Source of the DNA: Cellulomonas sp. Leaf395
GTDB lineage: Bacteria; Actinomycetota; Actinomycetes; Actinomycetales; Cellulomonadaceae
DNA: 64,000 bases
Assembly: GCF_001424125.1 (NCBI RefSeq)
Contig: NZ_LMQI01000001.1
Location: 199,757-263,756, forward strand
Direction of reading: 5' to 3'
Position numbers and translations under genes: made by a program
Part shown: positions 47,566-57,069 of the stretch, piece after piece
Position numbering within the stretch: the first letter of the stretch is position 1
Layout: every line of letters begins with the position of its first letter
Notes under the pieces: model-generated
What the model saw: only the letters and a program-made list of their open reading frames with translations
Databases searched by the model: none
What the model was told of the DNA's origin: nothing

Positions 47566-48522
47566 TCACACGGGAGCTTGTCCCTGCAGCGACGCGAGCG
47601 CCGCGTGCAGGTTCGCCGTCACCGCCGACCTGTGCGGCTCCACCCAGTCGCCCTCGAACTTCCGCGGCGTGATCTCGATCAGCATCACCAGGCACAGCCG
47701 CATCCTGTACAGGTCCAGCCGCGTGCGCGCGGACGGGCTGTCGACGTCCAGCGCGCCGTACCCGGCACGGAGGGGCGGAGTCCCCGGCTCGCGGGCCATC
47801 GGATCGACGCCGACGAGGTCGGCGAGCGGGTCGCCCCAGAAGGCTCGCTCGGGGTCGATCACGCCGACCACCGCGCCTGTGGACGGCTCGACGAACAGGT
47901 TCCCGGCCCAGAGGTCGGTGTGGACGAGCGCCGGCCTGGTGACGTCGTCGAGCGCAGACGCGTGGCGGGCCATGACCGCGCGCACGTCGTCGGCGGGCAC
48001 CGGCACCGACCAGCGCGCGGCGTCGTCGAGAAGCTCCTCGATCATGCCGGTGAACGACTCGCGCCAGGTGCGCGCCTGCCGCCCGCACGGGTACCCGTAG
48101 ACCGGACCGGTCAGCCCGTGCAGCGCGGCCAGCACCGCACCGGTCTCGCGCTCGGCGCGCTCGGTCCGGGGGTCGGACGAGGAGGGTCCGAACCCCGCGT
48201 CGACCAGCGGCACGCCCGGCAGGTGGCTGACCACGAGCGCGTCGCTGGGCAGCACGGTCCGGGAGAAGTCGGTGAGAAGCACCTGCGGCATCTTCCAGGC
48301 GGGGCGCGACGCGGCGAGCTCGTAGACGAGTGCCTCGGCGCGCAGGAGGTCCTGCTCGTAGGCGAGCAGCTGGTCGGTGCGGGTCGGGGCGGTCTTGACC
48401 ACGACCCGTTCGCCATCCGCCAGGGTCACCCGGAACGTCGTCGCGAACTGCCCGCCGGTGAGGAGCTCGGCGTCCTCGAGCTGGCCGATCGGGGCGACGA
48501 GCGAGGCGAGGGCGTCGATCAC
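47566..48522 (-). CDS. Phosphotransferase (fructosamine/aminoglycoside kinase-like)
   Basis: A 318-residue protein kinase-like fold. GGQFATTFRVTL (about 23-34) is the nucleotide loop region, VVVKTAP has the Lys that contacts ATP, and HTDLWAGNLFVE (Asp near 204) is the Brenner catalytic motif. It is followed by VVGVIDPERAFWGDPLAD, the metal-binding site. It resembles fructosamine kinase or aminoglycoside phosphotransferases; substrate uncertain. The GTG at 48522 overlaps the stop of the MFS gene by 4 nt, so a transporter and kinase are made together. Confidence 0.87.
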   Translation of the reverse strand: MIDALASLVAPIGQLEDAELLTGGQFATTFRVTLADGERVVVKTAPTRTDQLLAYEQDLLRAEALVYELAASRPAWKMPQVLLTDFSRTVLPSDALVVSHLPGVPLVDAGFGPSSSDPRTERAERETGAVLAALHGLTGPVYGYPCGRQARTWRESFTGMIEELLDDAARWSVPVPADDVRAVMARHASALDDVTRPALVHTDLWAGNLFVEPSTGAVVGVIDPERAFWGDPLADLVGVDPMAREPGTPPLRAGYGALDVDSPSARTRLDLYRMRLCLVMLIEITPRKFEGDWVEPHRSAVTANLHAALASLQGQAPV

Positions 48523-49832
48523 GCGTCGAGGGTACCCACGGACCGAGCGGGCTCGACGGACTCGGCGATCTCGCAGGCGGCGACGGCAGCGCCCCCGGTC
48601 GCGGAGGGCGACTCGGCCTCCACCGAGTCGTGCACGTGCTCGCCCGCGTCCCCGCGCAGCGTCCGCAGCGCGGCCAGCGTGGCGATGACGGCCGCCCCGG
48701 CGGAGATGACGACCACGAGGAACCCGGCGTGCGACCCGTTGGCGTCGATCTGCGCCCCGGCCACCGACGACCCGACGGACACCCCGACGCCGAGCGACGT
48801 CCCCACCCAGGTCAGGCCCTCGGTCAGCCGCTCGCGCGGGACCAGCTCCTGCACCAGCCCGTTGCCGTTGATGAGGGTGGGTGCGATGGCGAACCCGGCG
48901 ACGAACATCACGGCCGCGAGCGCGGCGAGCGACTCCACGAGGAAGAAGAAGCAGACGCCGACCGCCAGCGCGACCATCCCGGTGGCGAACCGCAGGTACA
49001 GGGGCCGCTTCCAGGTCCTGGTGCCGTAGAGCAGCCCCGAGATCAGCGAGCCGAGCGCGAAGATCGCCAGGATGATCCCGGCCGCGCCCTTGGAGCCGGA
49101 CTCCTCGGCGAACGCCACGGTCGAGACGTCGGTGGCGCCGAAGATCGAGCCCATCGCGACGAAGACGAGGGCCAGCACCACCATGCCGGGCTTGCGCAGC
49201 ACGGACCCCTTCGGCCGAGGGCTGCCGACGGGTGCGGGCGGGGGTTCGGTGCGGCGCTGGGACAGGAACCAGTAGCCCCCGACGAGCATGGCGACCAGGG
49301 GCACCACCAGTCCGGCGGCGGGCGCGACGCCGGTGGCCAGAAGCGTGGCGAGCACGGGGCCGACGATGAACACCAGCTCGTCGAGCGCCGACTCCAGGGA
49401 GTACGCGGTGTGCATCCGGTGCGGCTCGGCGCCGAGCACGCGCGCCCACCGCGCCCGGACCAGCGACCCGAACGACCCGATGCCGGCGCCGGTGACGACC
49501 GCGGCGACGTACAGCCAGACCTCGTGCGCCTCCAGGGTGGCGGCGCCGACGAGGCCGACGAGGCCGACGGCGGCGATCGCCACGGCGGGCCGCATGATGC
49601 GCCGCTGCCCGTGCCGGTCCACGAGCCGCGCGAGCTGCGGCGAGCAGATCGCCTGCGCGATGACGTAGACCGCGGACACCCGGCCGGCGAGCCCGTAGGA
49701 CCCGTACAGCGAGGAGATCATGAGGACGATGCCGATGCCGACCATCGACATGGGCAGCCGCGCGAGCACTCCAGCGCCCGAGAACGCGAGCGCTCCGGGA
49801 CGTGTGAGCACGTCACGGTAGGGCTGGAGCAT
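48519..49832 (-). CDS. MFS transporter, 12-helix
   Basis: A 437-residue permease. Motif A between helices 2 and 3 reads ARLVDRHGQRRIMRP. LARLPMSMVGIGIVLMIS (TM1) and TGAGIGSFGSLVRARWARVLG (TM4 region) follow, with a central loop PPAPVGSPRPKG (about 200-215) and an acidic C-terminal tail (EHVHDSVEAESPS). Its substrate is unknown; coupling to a phosphotransferase suggests uptake or export of a phosphorylatable compound such as an aminosugar or aminoglycoside. CACACT lies 6 nt before the ATG at 49832 on the coding strand, a weak leaderless signal. Confidence 0.85.
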   Translation of the reverse strand: MLQPYRDVLTRPGALAFSGAGVLARLPMSMVGIGIVLMISSLYGSYGLAGRVSAVYVIAQAICSPQLARLVDRHGQRRIMRPAVAIAAVGLVGLVGAATLEAHEVWLYVAAVVTGAGIGSFGSLVRARWARVLGAEPHRMHTAYSLESALDELVFIVGPVLATLLATGVAPAAGLVVPLVAMLVGGYWFLSQRRTEPPPAPVGSPRPKGSVLRKPGMVVLALVFVAMGSIFGATDVSTVAFAEESGSKGAAGIILAIFALGSLISGLLYGTRTWKRPLYLRFATGMVALAVGVCFFFLVESLAALAAVMFVAGFAIAPTLINGNGLVQELVPRERLTEGLTWVGTSLGVGVSVGSSVAGAQIDANGSHAGFLVVVISAGAAVIATLAALRTLRGDAGEHVHDSVEAESPSATGGAAVAACEIAESVEPARSVGTLDA

Positions 49833-49889
49833 GCCGCCAGTGTGTCATCCGCTCTTCCGCAGGGCCCCGCGGTGCCCCACCATTCAGGC

Positions 49890-50186
49890 ATGACAGACGT
49901 GCAGGTCAGCGACGCCCCCGCCGAGCACCGCTTCGAGGCGCGAGCCCCCGACGGTGAGCTGCTGGGTTTCTCGGTGTACGACACGATCGGCACCACCGTC
50001 GTGTTCACGCACACGGAGGTGGACCCGAGGTTCGAAGGTCAGGGCATCGCGTCGACGCTGGTGCAGGGTGCCCTGGACGCGGTCCGGGAGAGCGGCCGGG
50101 ACGTCGTCGCGTTCTGCCCGTACGTCAAGGCGTGGCTCGGCCGCCACCCCGACTACCAGGACCTGCTGCGCGCTCCGCAACGATGA
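49890..50186 (+). CDS. Small GNAT-like acetyltransferase (YjdJ/YidJ type)
   Basis: A 98-residue single GNAT-like domain. FEARAPDGELLGFSVYDTIG leads into THTEVDPRFEGQGIASTLVQGALDAVRE, where FEGQGIAS is the acetyl-CoA loop. RDVVAFCPYVKAWLGRHPDYQDL follows and matches the short YjdJ/YidJ family. The acceptor is unknown. The ATG at 49890 has no Shine-Dalgarno; CACCAT 6 nt upstream may act as -10. A hairpin follows the stop. Confidence 0.85.
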   Translation: MTDVQVSDAPAEHRFEARAPDGELLGFSVYDTIGTTVVFTHTEVDPRFEGQGIASTLVQGALDAVRESGRDVVAFCPYVKAWLGRHPDYQDLLRAPQR

Positions 50187-50192
50187 GAGAAG

Positions 50193-50220
50193 CCCCCAGG
50201 GGAGTGGTCACCCCGGGGGG
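50193..50220. terminator. Hairpin between convergent GNAT and pgm genes
   Basis: CCCCCAGGGG (50193-50202) pairs with CCCCGGGGGG (50211-50220) with one mismatch around an AGTGGTCA loop. It lies between the stops of the GNAT gene (plus) and the phosphoglucomutase gene (minus) and can serve both strands. Confidence 0.75.
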
Positions 50221-50238
50221 CCCCTGCTGGTGGCCGGG

Positions 50239-51912
<1,674 letters not shown>

Positions 51913-51995
51913 GTCGCGATCCTCCCCTAACGTCCCGTCTGCCGCGACCCCCTGCCCGGCTGGTCGGCACTGCGGAGACCGGTAGCCTTTCCGGC

Positions 51996-52820
51996 ATGGC
52001 CAAGAACACGTCCGACTTCGTGCTGCGCCCGTTCGAGGGGCTCCCCGACGAGCCCGACTGGGTGGCGCTCAAGGAGCTCGTCCCCGCCGCGACCGCGACC
52101 GCACGCACCACTGCGACGTACGGCTCCCGCGACGTCCTCGTCACGACGGTCCTGCCCACCAGCTGGCCCGCGCTGCACCGCGCCGACGGCCTCGTGCTCC
52201 TGGCCCTGCAGACCACGAGCAGCTCCAACGACGTCAGCCGCGACCTCGCGCACGCCCTGCTCGAAGCGATCGAGGTCGAGCCCGGTACGGCCGTCGAGAC
52301 GATCGGCCTGCCCGAGCCGGGCCCTCGCCTGCAGGACGTGCTGGACCTGAGCGTGCCGTTCGAGGTGACCGTCCAGGACTCGTTCGCGTACTGGCTGGCC
52401 CCCGACACCGAGCGGACCCCGGACCTGCAGGCCGCGATCGAAGAGGCCGACGCCGGCATCATCGACACGGTCAAGCTGAAGTCCGCCGACGCCGCCTACT
52501 GGTGCCGGATGGGTGCCCGCGAGTTCCTGCGCTGGGCGCAGCCGCACGAGGAGCAGGTGGTGCTCGACGCGCTGTCCCGCCTGCACGCCAAGCGCGAGTC
52601 CGGCTTCGAGGGCGCCAAGTTCGTCGGGTACTTCCGCTCGGCCGGCCTGGTCGTGCCGGTGTGGGAGCTGGCGAAGGGGTCCGAGGCCGAGGACATCGAG
52701 AAGCCCGTCGCCGACTTCCTTCCCCGGTTCGAGGCCGCGCTCGCGGACACGACGCCTCTGGACGCCAACGAGCGGCGCGCGCGGGCCGGTCTGGTCGCCC
52801 GGCAGGTCACCCTGCGCTGA
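51996..52820 (+). CDS. DUF5926-like protein
   Basis: A 274-residue soluble protein of an actinobacteria-specific family that I recall as DUF5926. It begins [34 protein letters not shown]. The body is mixed alpha/beta with [21 protein letters not shown] segments and a C-terminal acidic region. No catalytic motif is visible, and I know of no defined function; any SecA-like naming in databases should be ignored. TAGCCT lies 7 nt before the ATG with no Shine-Dalgarno, so it is probably leaderless. The glycosyltransferase gene follows 36 nt downstream. Confidence 0.78.
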   Translation: MAKNTSDFVLRPFEGLPDEPDWVALKELVPAATATARTTATYGSRDVLVTTVLPTSWPALHRADGLVLLALQTTSSSNDVSRDLAHALLEAIEVEPGTAVETIGLPEPGPRLQDVLDLSVPFEVTVQDSFAYWLAPDTERTPDLQAAIEEADAGIIDTVKLKSADAAYWCRMGAREFLRWAQPHEEQVVLDALSRLHAKRESGFEGAKFVGYFRSAGLVVPVWELAKGSEAEDIEKPVADFLPRFEAALADTTPLDANERRARAGLVARQVTLR

Positions 52821-52856
52821 CCGGCCGGACCTGCTCGAATAGATAGGGTGACCGAC

Positions 52857-53762
52857 GTGACGCGCACGGGCGGCAAGGCCGCCGACGACCAGGTGGGGAC
52901 AGCTGCGGCGACCCCCCCGGTCGAGGTGGTCGACGCGGTCCCGACCCCGTCGGTGGCGGCCCGCAAGGCGGCCGTCGACGAGCGCAAGGCCGCCGCCCAC
53001 AAGGCCCGCCAGCGCGTCGCCGTGATCATCCCCGCCAAGGACGAGTCCCGGCGCATCGCAGCGACCGTCCGCTCGGCCCGAGCCATCCCGCACGTGGACC
53101 TGGTGCTCGTGGTCGACGACGGCTCCGAGGACAACACCCAGCACGTCGCGCGCGAGGCCGGGGCGGTCGTCGTGCGGCACTCGCACAACCGGGGCAAGGC
53201 CGCCGCGATGGAGACGGGTGCGGCCGTCGTCGCCATGCGGGACGCCCCTGACCGTCAGCCGCGGATCCTGCTGTTCATCGACGGCGACCTGGGCGAGACC
53301 GCGGTCAACACCGCCCCGCTGGTGCCGCCCGTGTTCGAGGGGCACGCCGACCTCGCCATCGCGCTGATCCCGCCGCAGCCGGGCGCCGGTGGTCGGGGGA
53401 TCGTCGTCGGCGCCGCCCGCCGGGCCATCACGTCGATGACCGGTTGGACCCCGACGCAGCCCCTGTCGGGGATGCGCTGCCTGACGCGCGAGGCGTTCGA
53501 GGCGGCGACCCCGCTGGCGCACGGCTGGGGAGTCGAGACGGGGATGACGATCGACCTGCTGCGCCGCGGCTTCCGCGTCGTCGAGGTGCCGTGCGACCTG
53601 AAGCACCGGCCGTCCGGGTCCGACCTCAAGGGCCAGATGCACCGCGCCGCGCAGTACCGGGACGTGCAGCTGGCGGTCAACGCCCGCCGCGTCCGCCGCG
53701 CCGCCGGCGCGGTGAAGCGCACGGTCACCCCCGCGCAGAAGCCCCCACCGACGCACCGCTGA
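52857..53762 (+). CDS. Glycosyltransferase family 2
   Basis: A 301-residue GT-A fold. The nucleotide-sugar region VAVIIPAKDESRRIAATV (about 50-67) is followed by VVDDGSEDNT (about 83-92) and the metal-binding FIDGDLGE (about 138-145). The acceptor-side DXD is thus DGD. The N-terminal 45 residues are charged (RKAAVDERKAAAHKAR). No membrane helix is seen. It could add sugar to a polyprenyl phosphate or make glucosylglycerate. I choose GTG 52857 because TAGGGT lies 7 nt upstream; GTG 52848 is the alternative. Its 3' end overlaps the convergent membrane-protein gene by 38 nt. Confidence 0.85.
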   Translation: MTRTGGKAADDQVGTAAATPPVEVVDAVPTPSVAARKAAVDERKAAAHKARQRVAVIIPAKDESRRIAATVRSARAIPHVDLVLVVDDGSEDNTQHVAREAGAVVVRHSHNRGKAAAMETGAAVVAMRDAPDRQPRILLFIDGDLGETAVNTAPLVPPVFEGHADLAIALIPPQPGAGGRGIVVGAARRAITSMTGWTPTQPLSGMRCLTREAFEAATPLAHGWGVETGMTIDLLRRGFRVVEVPCDLKHRPSGSDLKGQMHRAAQYRDVQLAVNARRVRRAAGAVKRTVTPAQKPPPTHR

Positions 53763-56028
53763 CCGGCTCGCCCAGCCCGCCGTCCGGGACGCCCAGTCGC
53801 CACTGCGCGGCTGCGGCCACGAGGCACGGGACCGCCAGCGCGATGCCCGTGGCCGGGACCACGATGCCGGAGTCGTTCATGAGGAACCCGACGGTCAGCG
53901 CCACCCCGATCGCGGCGACAGCGGGCCGGAGCAGGGGGACCGCGCGGGTCAGCCCGGCGAGCGGCCCCTGACCCATCAGCTCGCCGCGCCGCGGCCGGCC
54001 GCCGACGACGACCAGCCACGTCAGGGCGATGCCACCGATGGCGGTGACCAGGTACCGCCACGACGTCAGCACGCGCAGGTTGACGGCGATCTTGCGGCCG
54101 ACGACGTCCCACAGACCGCCGTCGAGGACGGTGGCGAAGAACCGGCCGAGGTGGGTGCGGTCGGCCGGTGGGCGCATCCAGTCGAGCACCGCGAACCCGC
54201 CGACCACGACGACGCCGACCAGCCCGATGAGCGCGACCGACTTCCAGCTGACCGTGCGGCCACTGACGACGATGGTCAGCATCGCGAACGCGAGGATCAG
54301 CGCGGGCGGGCCGCCGAAGTCGCTGCCGAGGCCTGGGGCACCGTCGACGACCACCAGCAGCAGCCCGAGGCCGGCGACGGCGGCGGTCGCGATCCCCCGT
54401 CGGCCGCGGCGCAGCAGCGGGTCGGCGATCGCGACCGCGAGCAGCAGACCGGCGGCGGTCAGGAGCGCGAACGCCTGGTTGCTCATGCCGTAGAACCGGG
54501 CGGCGAGGATCCGGTGGGCGCCCATGGGGGAGTCGATGACGAGGGTGGAGCCCGTGCAGGCGTCGACCACGAGGACGGCCACGGTCACTCCGGCGACCAC
54601 CCCCGCCGGCCCGAGCAGGTTGCGTCGCCAGGGCCCCACCATGGCCACGGCCGTGATGAGTGCGATCCATCCGAGCAGGACCCACCAGAACGTCGTGATC
54701 GGCATGTCGGAGCGCCACCACGGGATCGTGTTGGTGAGGAACGACGCGACCGGTGCGGCGGCGAGCGCGAGCGCGGAGACCTGGAGCGCCTGCAGCGCCG
54801 GCCGCAGCGGTGCACGGTCCGAGCGGCCCCTGCGGGTGAGGATGATCGCGGCGGCGATGAACAGCACCGCCTGGATGAGCACGAGCCGGGCCGAGTAGGC
54901 GCCGCTGACCCGGGTGACCATCGTGGCGTGGCGCTGGATGTCGAGGAGCTGGGCGACGCGCGTCGTGGCGGTGGCGGTGGACGGGCCGGGGAGGATCACC
55001 GCGCCGCTCAGCGAGGCTGCACTGCTGTCGAGCCCGATGCCGTCCAGGAGGGTCGGGGTCACGTCGACGGTCTGGATGAGCCCGGCCTGACGGGTCGAAC
55101 CCGAGGTGAGCAGGCTGTCGACGTACTCCTCGCCGTTCGGGGCGAGCCCGGACGCGGCTGCCAGCTGGAGCGCGGTGCGTCCGGAGTCGGCGAGCGAGAC
55201 GACGAGGACGGTGGCCCCGGAGCGCGCGGCTCCGGCGATCGCGGCGCCGACCCGCGCGTCGATGACCTGGGCCTGGATCGCGCGGGAGGGCTCGATGATC
55301 GCGTCCGGGGTGGACAGCTCGGGCAGCGCCGGCTCCTCCAGCTCGTCACCCGGCGCGCTGGCGGTCGGCTGGGGGGTGCTGGGTCGGGGGGCCGTCGCGT
55401 ACCCCGGGTCGCGCAGGGACCCCGCGTCGACGACCACGAGCCGGGACGCGTCCAGGGCGTCGCGCACGGCCCGGGTCAGGTCGGAGCTGGTCGACGGGAG
55501 GGCCTCGTGGGTGCCGACCGGGATGCCTGCGGCGTCAGCCAGGGCGATCGCGGCACCCGGGCCGATACCGGTCGCCGGTGTGGCGGCCTCGGCGAGCATG
55601 TCCCCGAGGAAGCCGGGCTGTGCCCCGTAGGACTCGGCGTCGGCCGCGGCCACGTAGTCGTCCCAACCCGGCACCTCGCCGCTCTCGCCGGGTTCGCGAA
55701 GGGCGCGGCACGTGCCGTCCGGGGACCGCACGTCCGCCGCGCGGGTGCCCGTGGAGACCGCCAGCCACCCGTCCGCGGGGCAGGACCGGGACGCGACGCT
55801 CCGGGCGGCGACGAGCCCGACGGAGCCGTCGCGGGACAGGCTCCAGAGGGCGGGGGTGGTCAGGGTGGTGACGTCGTCCCAGCGGACACCGGTCATGCCG
55901 ACCAGGAGGACCGGGGGCTCGTCGGCTGCCTGGGCAGGAGTCGCCAGAAGGATCCCCGCCAGGCTCAGCACCAGGGTGAGCACCGCGCCGCGGAGCAAGG
56001 ACGCGCGCGGGCGGGCAGGGGTCAGCAC
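53725..56028 (-). CDS. Large membrane protein with alkaline-phosphatase-like ectodomain
   Basis: A 767-residue protein. A signal peptide (about 1-35) is followed by an extracytoplasmic domain (about 38-365). Here VLLVGMTGVRWDDVTTL, GATVLVVSLADSGR and VDVTPTLLDGIG have the layout of alkaline-phosphatase/sulfatase folds, but metal ligands are incomplete. About ten helices follow (about 375-745), with loops TNTIPWWRSD, PMGAHRILAARFYG and DGAPGLGSDFGG. The loops are conserved-looking and may face a lipid or polysaccharide. The GTG at 56028 has TAGGCT 6 nt upstream, so leaderless. The role is unknown; cell-envelope work is likely given a convergent glycosyltransferase. Confidence 0.8.
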   Translation of the reverse strand: MLTPARPRASLLRGAVLTLVLSLAGILLATPAQAADEPPVLLVGMTGVRWDDVTTLTTPALWSLSRDGSVGLVAARSVASRSCPADGWLAVSTGTRAADVRSPDGTCRALREPGESGEVPGWDDYVAAADAESYGAQPGFLGDMLAEAATPATGIGPGAAIALADAAGIPVGTHEALPSTSSDLTRAVRDALDASRLVVVDAGSLRDPGYATAPRPSTPQPTASAPGDELEEPALPELSTPDAIIEPSRAIQAQVIDARVGAAIAGAARSGATVLVVSLADSGRTALQLAAASGLAPNGEEYVDSLLTSGSTRQAGLIQTVDVTPTLLDGIGLDSSAASLSGAVILPGPSTATATTRVAQLLDIQRHATMVTRVSGAYSARLVLIQAVLFIAAAIILTRRGRSDRAPLRPALQALQVSALALAAAPVASFLTNTIPWWRSDMPITTFWWVLLGWIALITAVAMVGPWRRNLLGPAGVVAGVTVAVLVVDACTGSTLVIDSPMGAHRILAARFYGMSNQAFALLTAAGLLLAVAIADPLLRRGRRGIATAAVAGLGLLLVVVDGAPGLGSDFGGPPALILAFAMLTIVVSGRTVSWKSVALIGLVGVVVVGGFAVLDWMRPPADRTHLGRFFATVLDGGLWDVVGRKIAVNLRVLTSWRYLVTAIGGIALTWLVVVGGRPRRGELMGQGPLAGLTRAVPLLRPAVAAIGVALTVGFLMNDSGIVVPATGIALAVPCLVAAAAQWRLGVPDGGLGEPVSGASVGASARG

Positions 56029-56081
56029 CGTTCCAGCCTACGGGCGCACTACCCTCGACCCCGGCGGCGCTGTGGGGTATC

Positions 56082-56107
56082 CGTGCAGCGTGCACATCAT
56101 CTGCACG
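56082..56107 (+). promoter_or_regulatory. Possible hairpin just before pheA ribosome-binding site
   Basis: CGTGCAG (56082-56088) and CTGCACG (56101-56107) can pair around a 12-nt loop that itself contains GTGCAC. The second arm touches the Shine-Dalgarno GGGAGGGA (56108-56114) of pheA. It could be an operator or RNA structure; no leader peptide rich in Phe is visible. Confidence 0.35.
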
Positions 56108-56118
56108 GGAGGGACGCC

Positions 56119-57066
56119 ATGTCCGAGGGACTACCGCGGTACGCGTACCTGGGTCCGGCCGGCACGTTCACCGAGGCGGCCCTGCGGCAGGTCATGGCCG
56201 TCGGCGACTGCGTCGACCTGCCCGTCGCGGACGTGTCGTCGGCCATCGAAGCCGTCCGCTCGGGCGACGCCGACTTCGCGGTGGTCGCCATCGAGAGCAC
56301 CGTCGAGGGTGGTGTCACCGCGACGCTCGACAGCCTCGCCGGCGGCGACCCGCTGGTGATCGTCCGCGAGATGCTGGTGCCGGTGCAGTTCACGCTCGCC
56401 GCGGCGCCCGGGGTTCGTCTGCAGGACGTCCGACGCATCTCCGCGCACCCGCACGCGTGGGTGCAGTGCCGCCGCTGGCTGGCGCACCATCTGCCGTCGG
56501 TCGTCCACGTGCCGGCGACGTCCAACACGGCGCCGGCCGCCCTCATCGCCGCCGGAGGGACCGAGCTCGGCTTCGACGCGGCGCTCGTGCCGCCGGCCGC
56601 CGTCGACTCCTACGGCCTGGTCCCGCTCGCCGCCGACGTCGCGGACAACGTCTCGGCGCAGACCCGGTTCGTCGTCGTCGGCCACCCCGGCGCCGTGCCG
56701 CCACGCACCGGCGCGGACAAGACGACCCTCGTCGTCCACCTGCCCGACAACGAGGCCGGCGCACTGCTGGCGATGCTGGAGCAGTTCGCCGTGCGAGGCG
56801 TGAACCTGTCCCGGATCGAGTCAAGGCCCATCGGCGACGCCCTCGGCCGCTACTCGTTCTCGCTCGACGCGGAGGGCCACATCACCGACGAGCGCGTCGG
56901 GGAGGCCGTCATGGGACTGCACCGCCGCTGCCCGTACGTCCGGTTCCTCGGCTCCTACCCGCGGGCCGACGCCGTCCAGCCGACCGTGCACGTGGGCACC
57001 GCGGACTCCGACTTCGTCGGTGCACGGACCTGGCTGCAGGCGCTCCGGAGCGGCTCAGAGACCTGA
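56119..57066 (+). CDS. pheA: Prephenate dehydratase
   Basis: A 315-residue monofunctional PheA that converts prephenate to phenylpyruvate in phenylalanine synthesis. The N-terminus YLGPAGTFTEAAL (9-21) and the catalytic segment VAIESTVEGGV (in place of the usual IENSxEG) are readable. AQTRFVVVG holds the TRF motif. The C-terminal ACT domain carries GALLAMLEQFAVRGVNLSRIESRPIG, with the ESRP feedback loop for phenylalanine. GGGAGGGA is 4 nt before the ATG. It is divergent from the large membrane-protein gene and next to the M48 protease, with no other aromatic gene near. Confidence 0.95.
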   Translation: MSEGLPRYAYLGPAGTFTEAALRQVMAVGDCVDLPVADVSSAIEAVRSGDADFAVVAIESTVEGGVTATLDSLAGGDPLVIVREMLVPVQFTLAAAPGVRLQDVRRISAHPHAWVQCRRWLAHHLPSVVHVPATSNTAPAALIAAGGTELGFDAALVPPAAVDSYGLVPLAADVADNVSAQTRFVVVGHPGAVPPRTGADKTTLVVHLPDNEAGALLAMLEQFAVRGVNLSRIESRPIGDALGRYSFSLDAEGHITDERVGEAVMGLHRRCPYVRFLGSYPRADAVQPTVHVGTADSDFVGARTWLQALRSGSET

Positions 57067-57069
57067 CGT

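Noticed and set aside
54151..57066. A 971-codon plus-strand frame overlapping the membrane-protein gene
   Set aside because: Only its last part is pheA. The rest lies antisense to the membrane-protein gene and has the Arg/Gly/Pro/Asp-rich composition of a GC-rich shadow frame.
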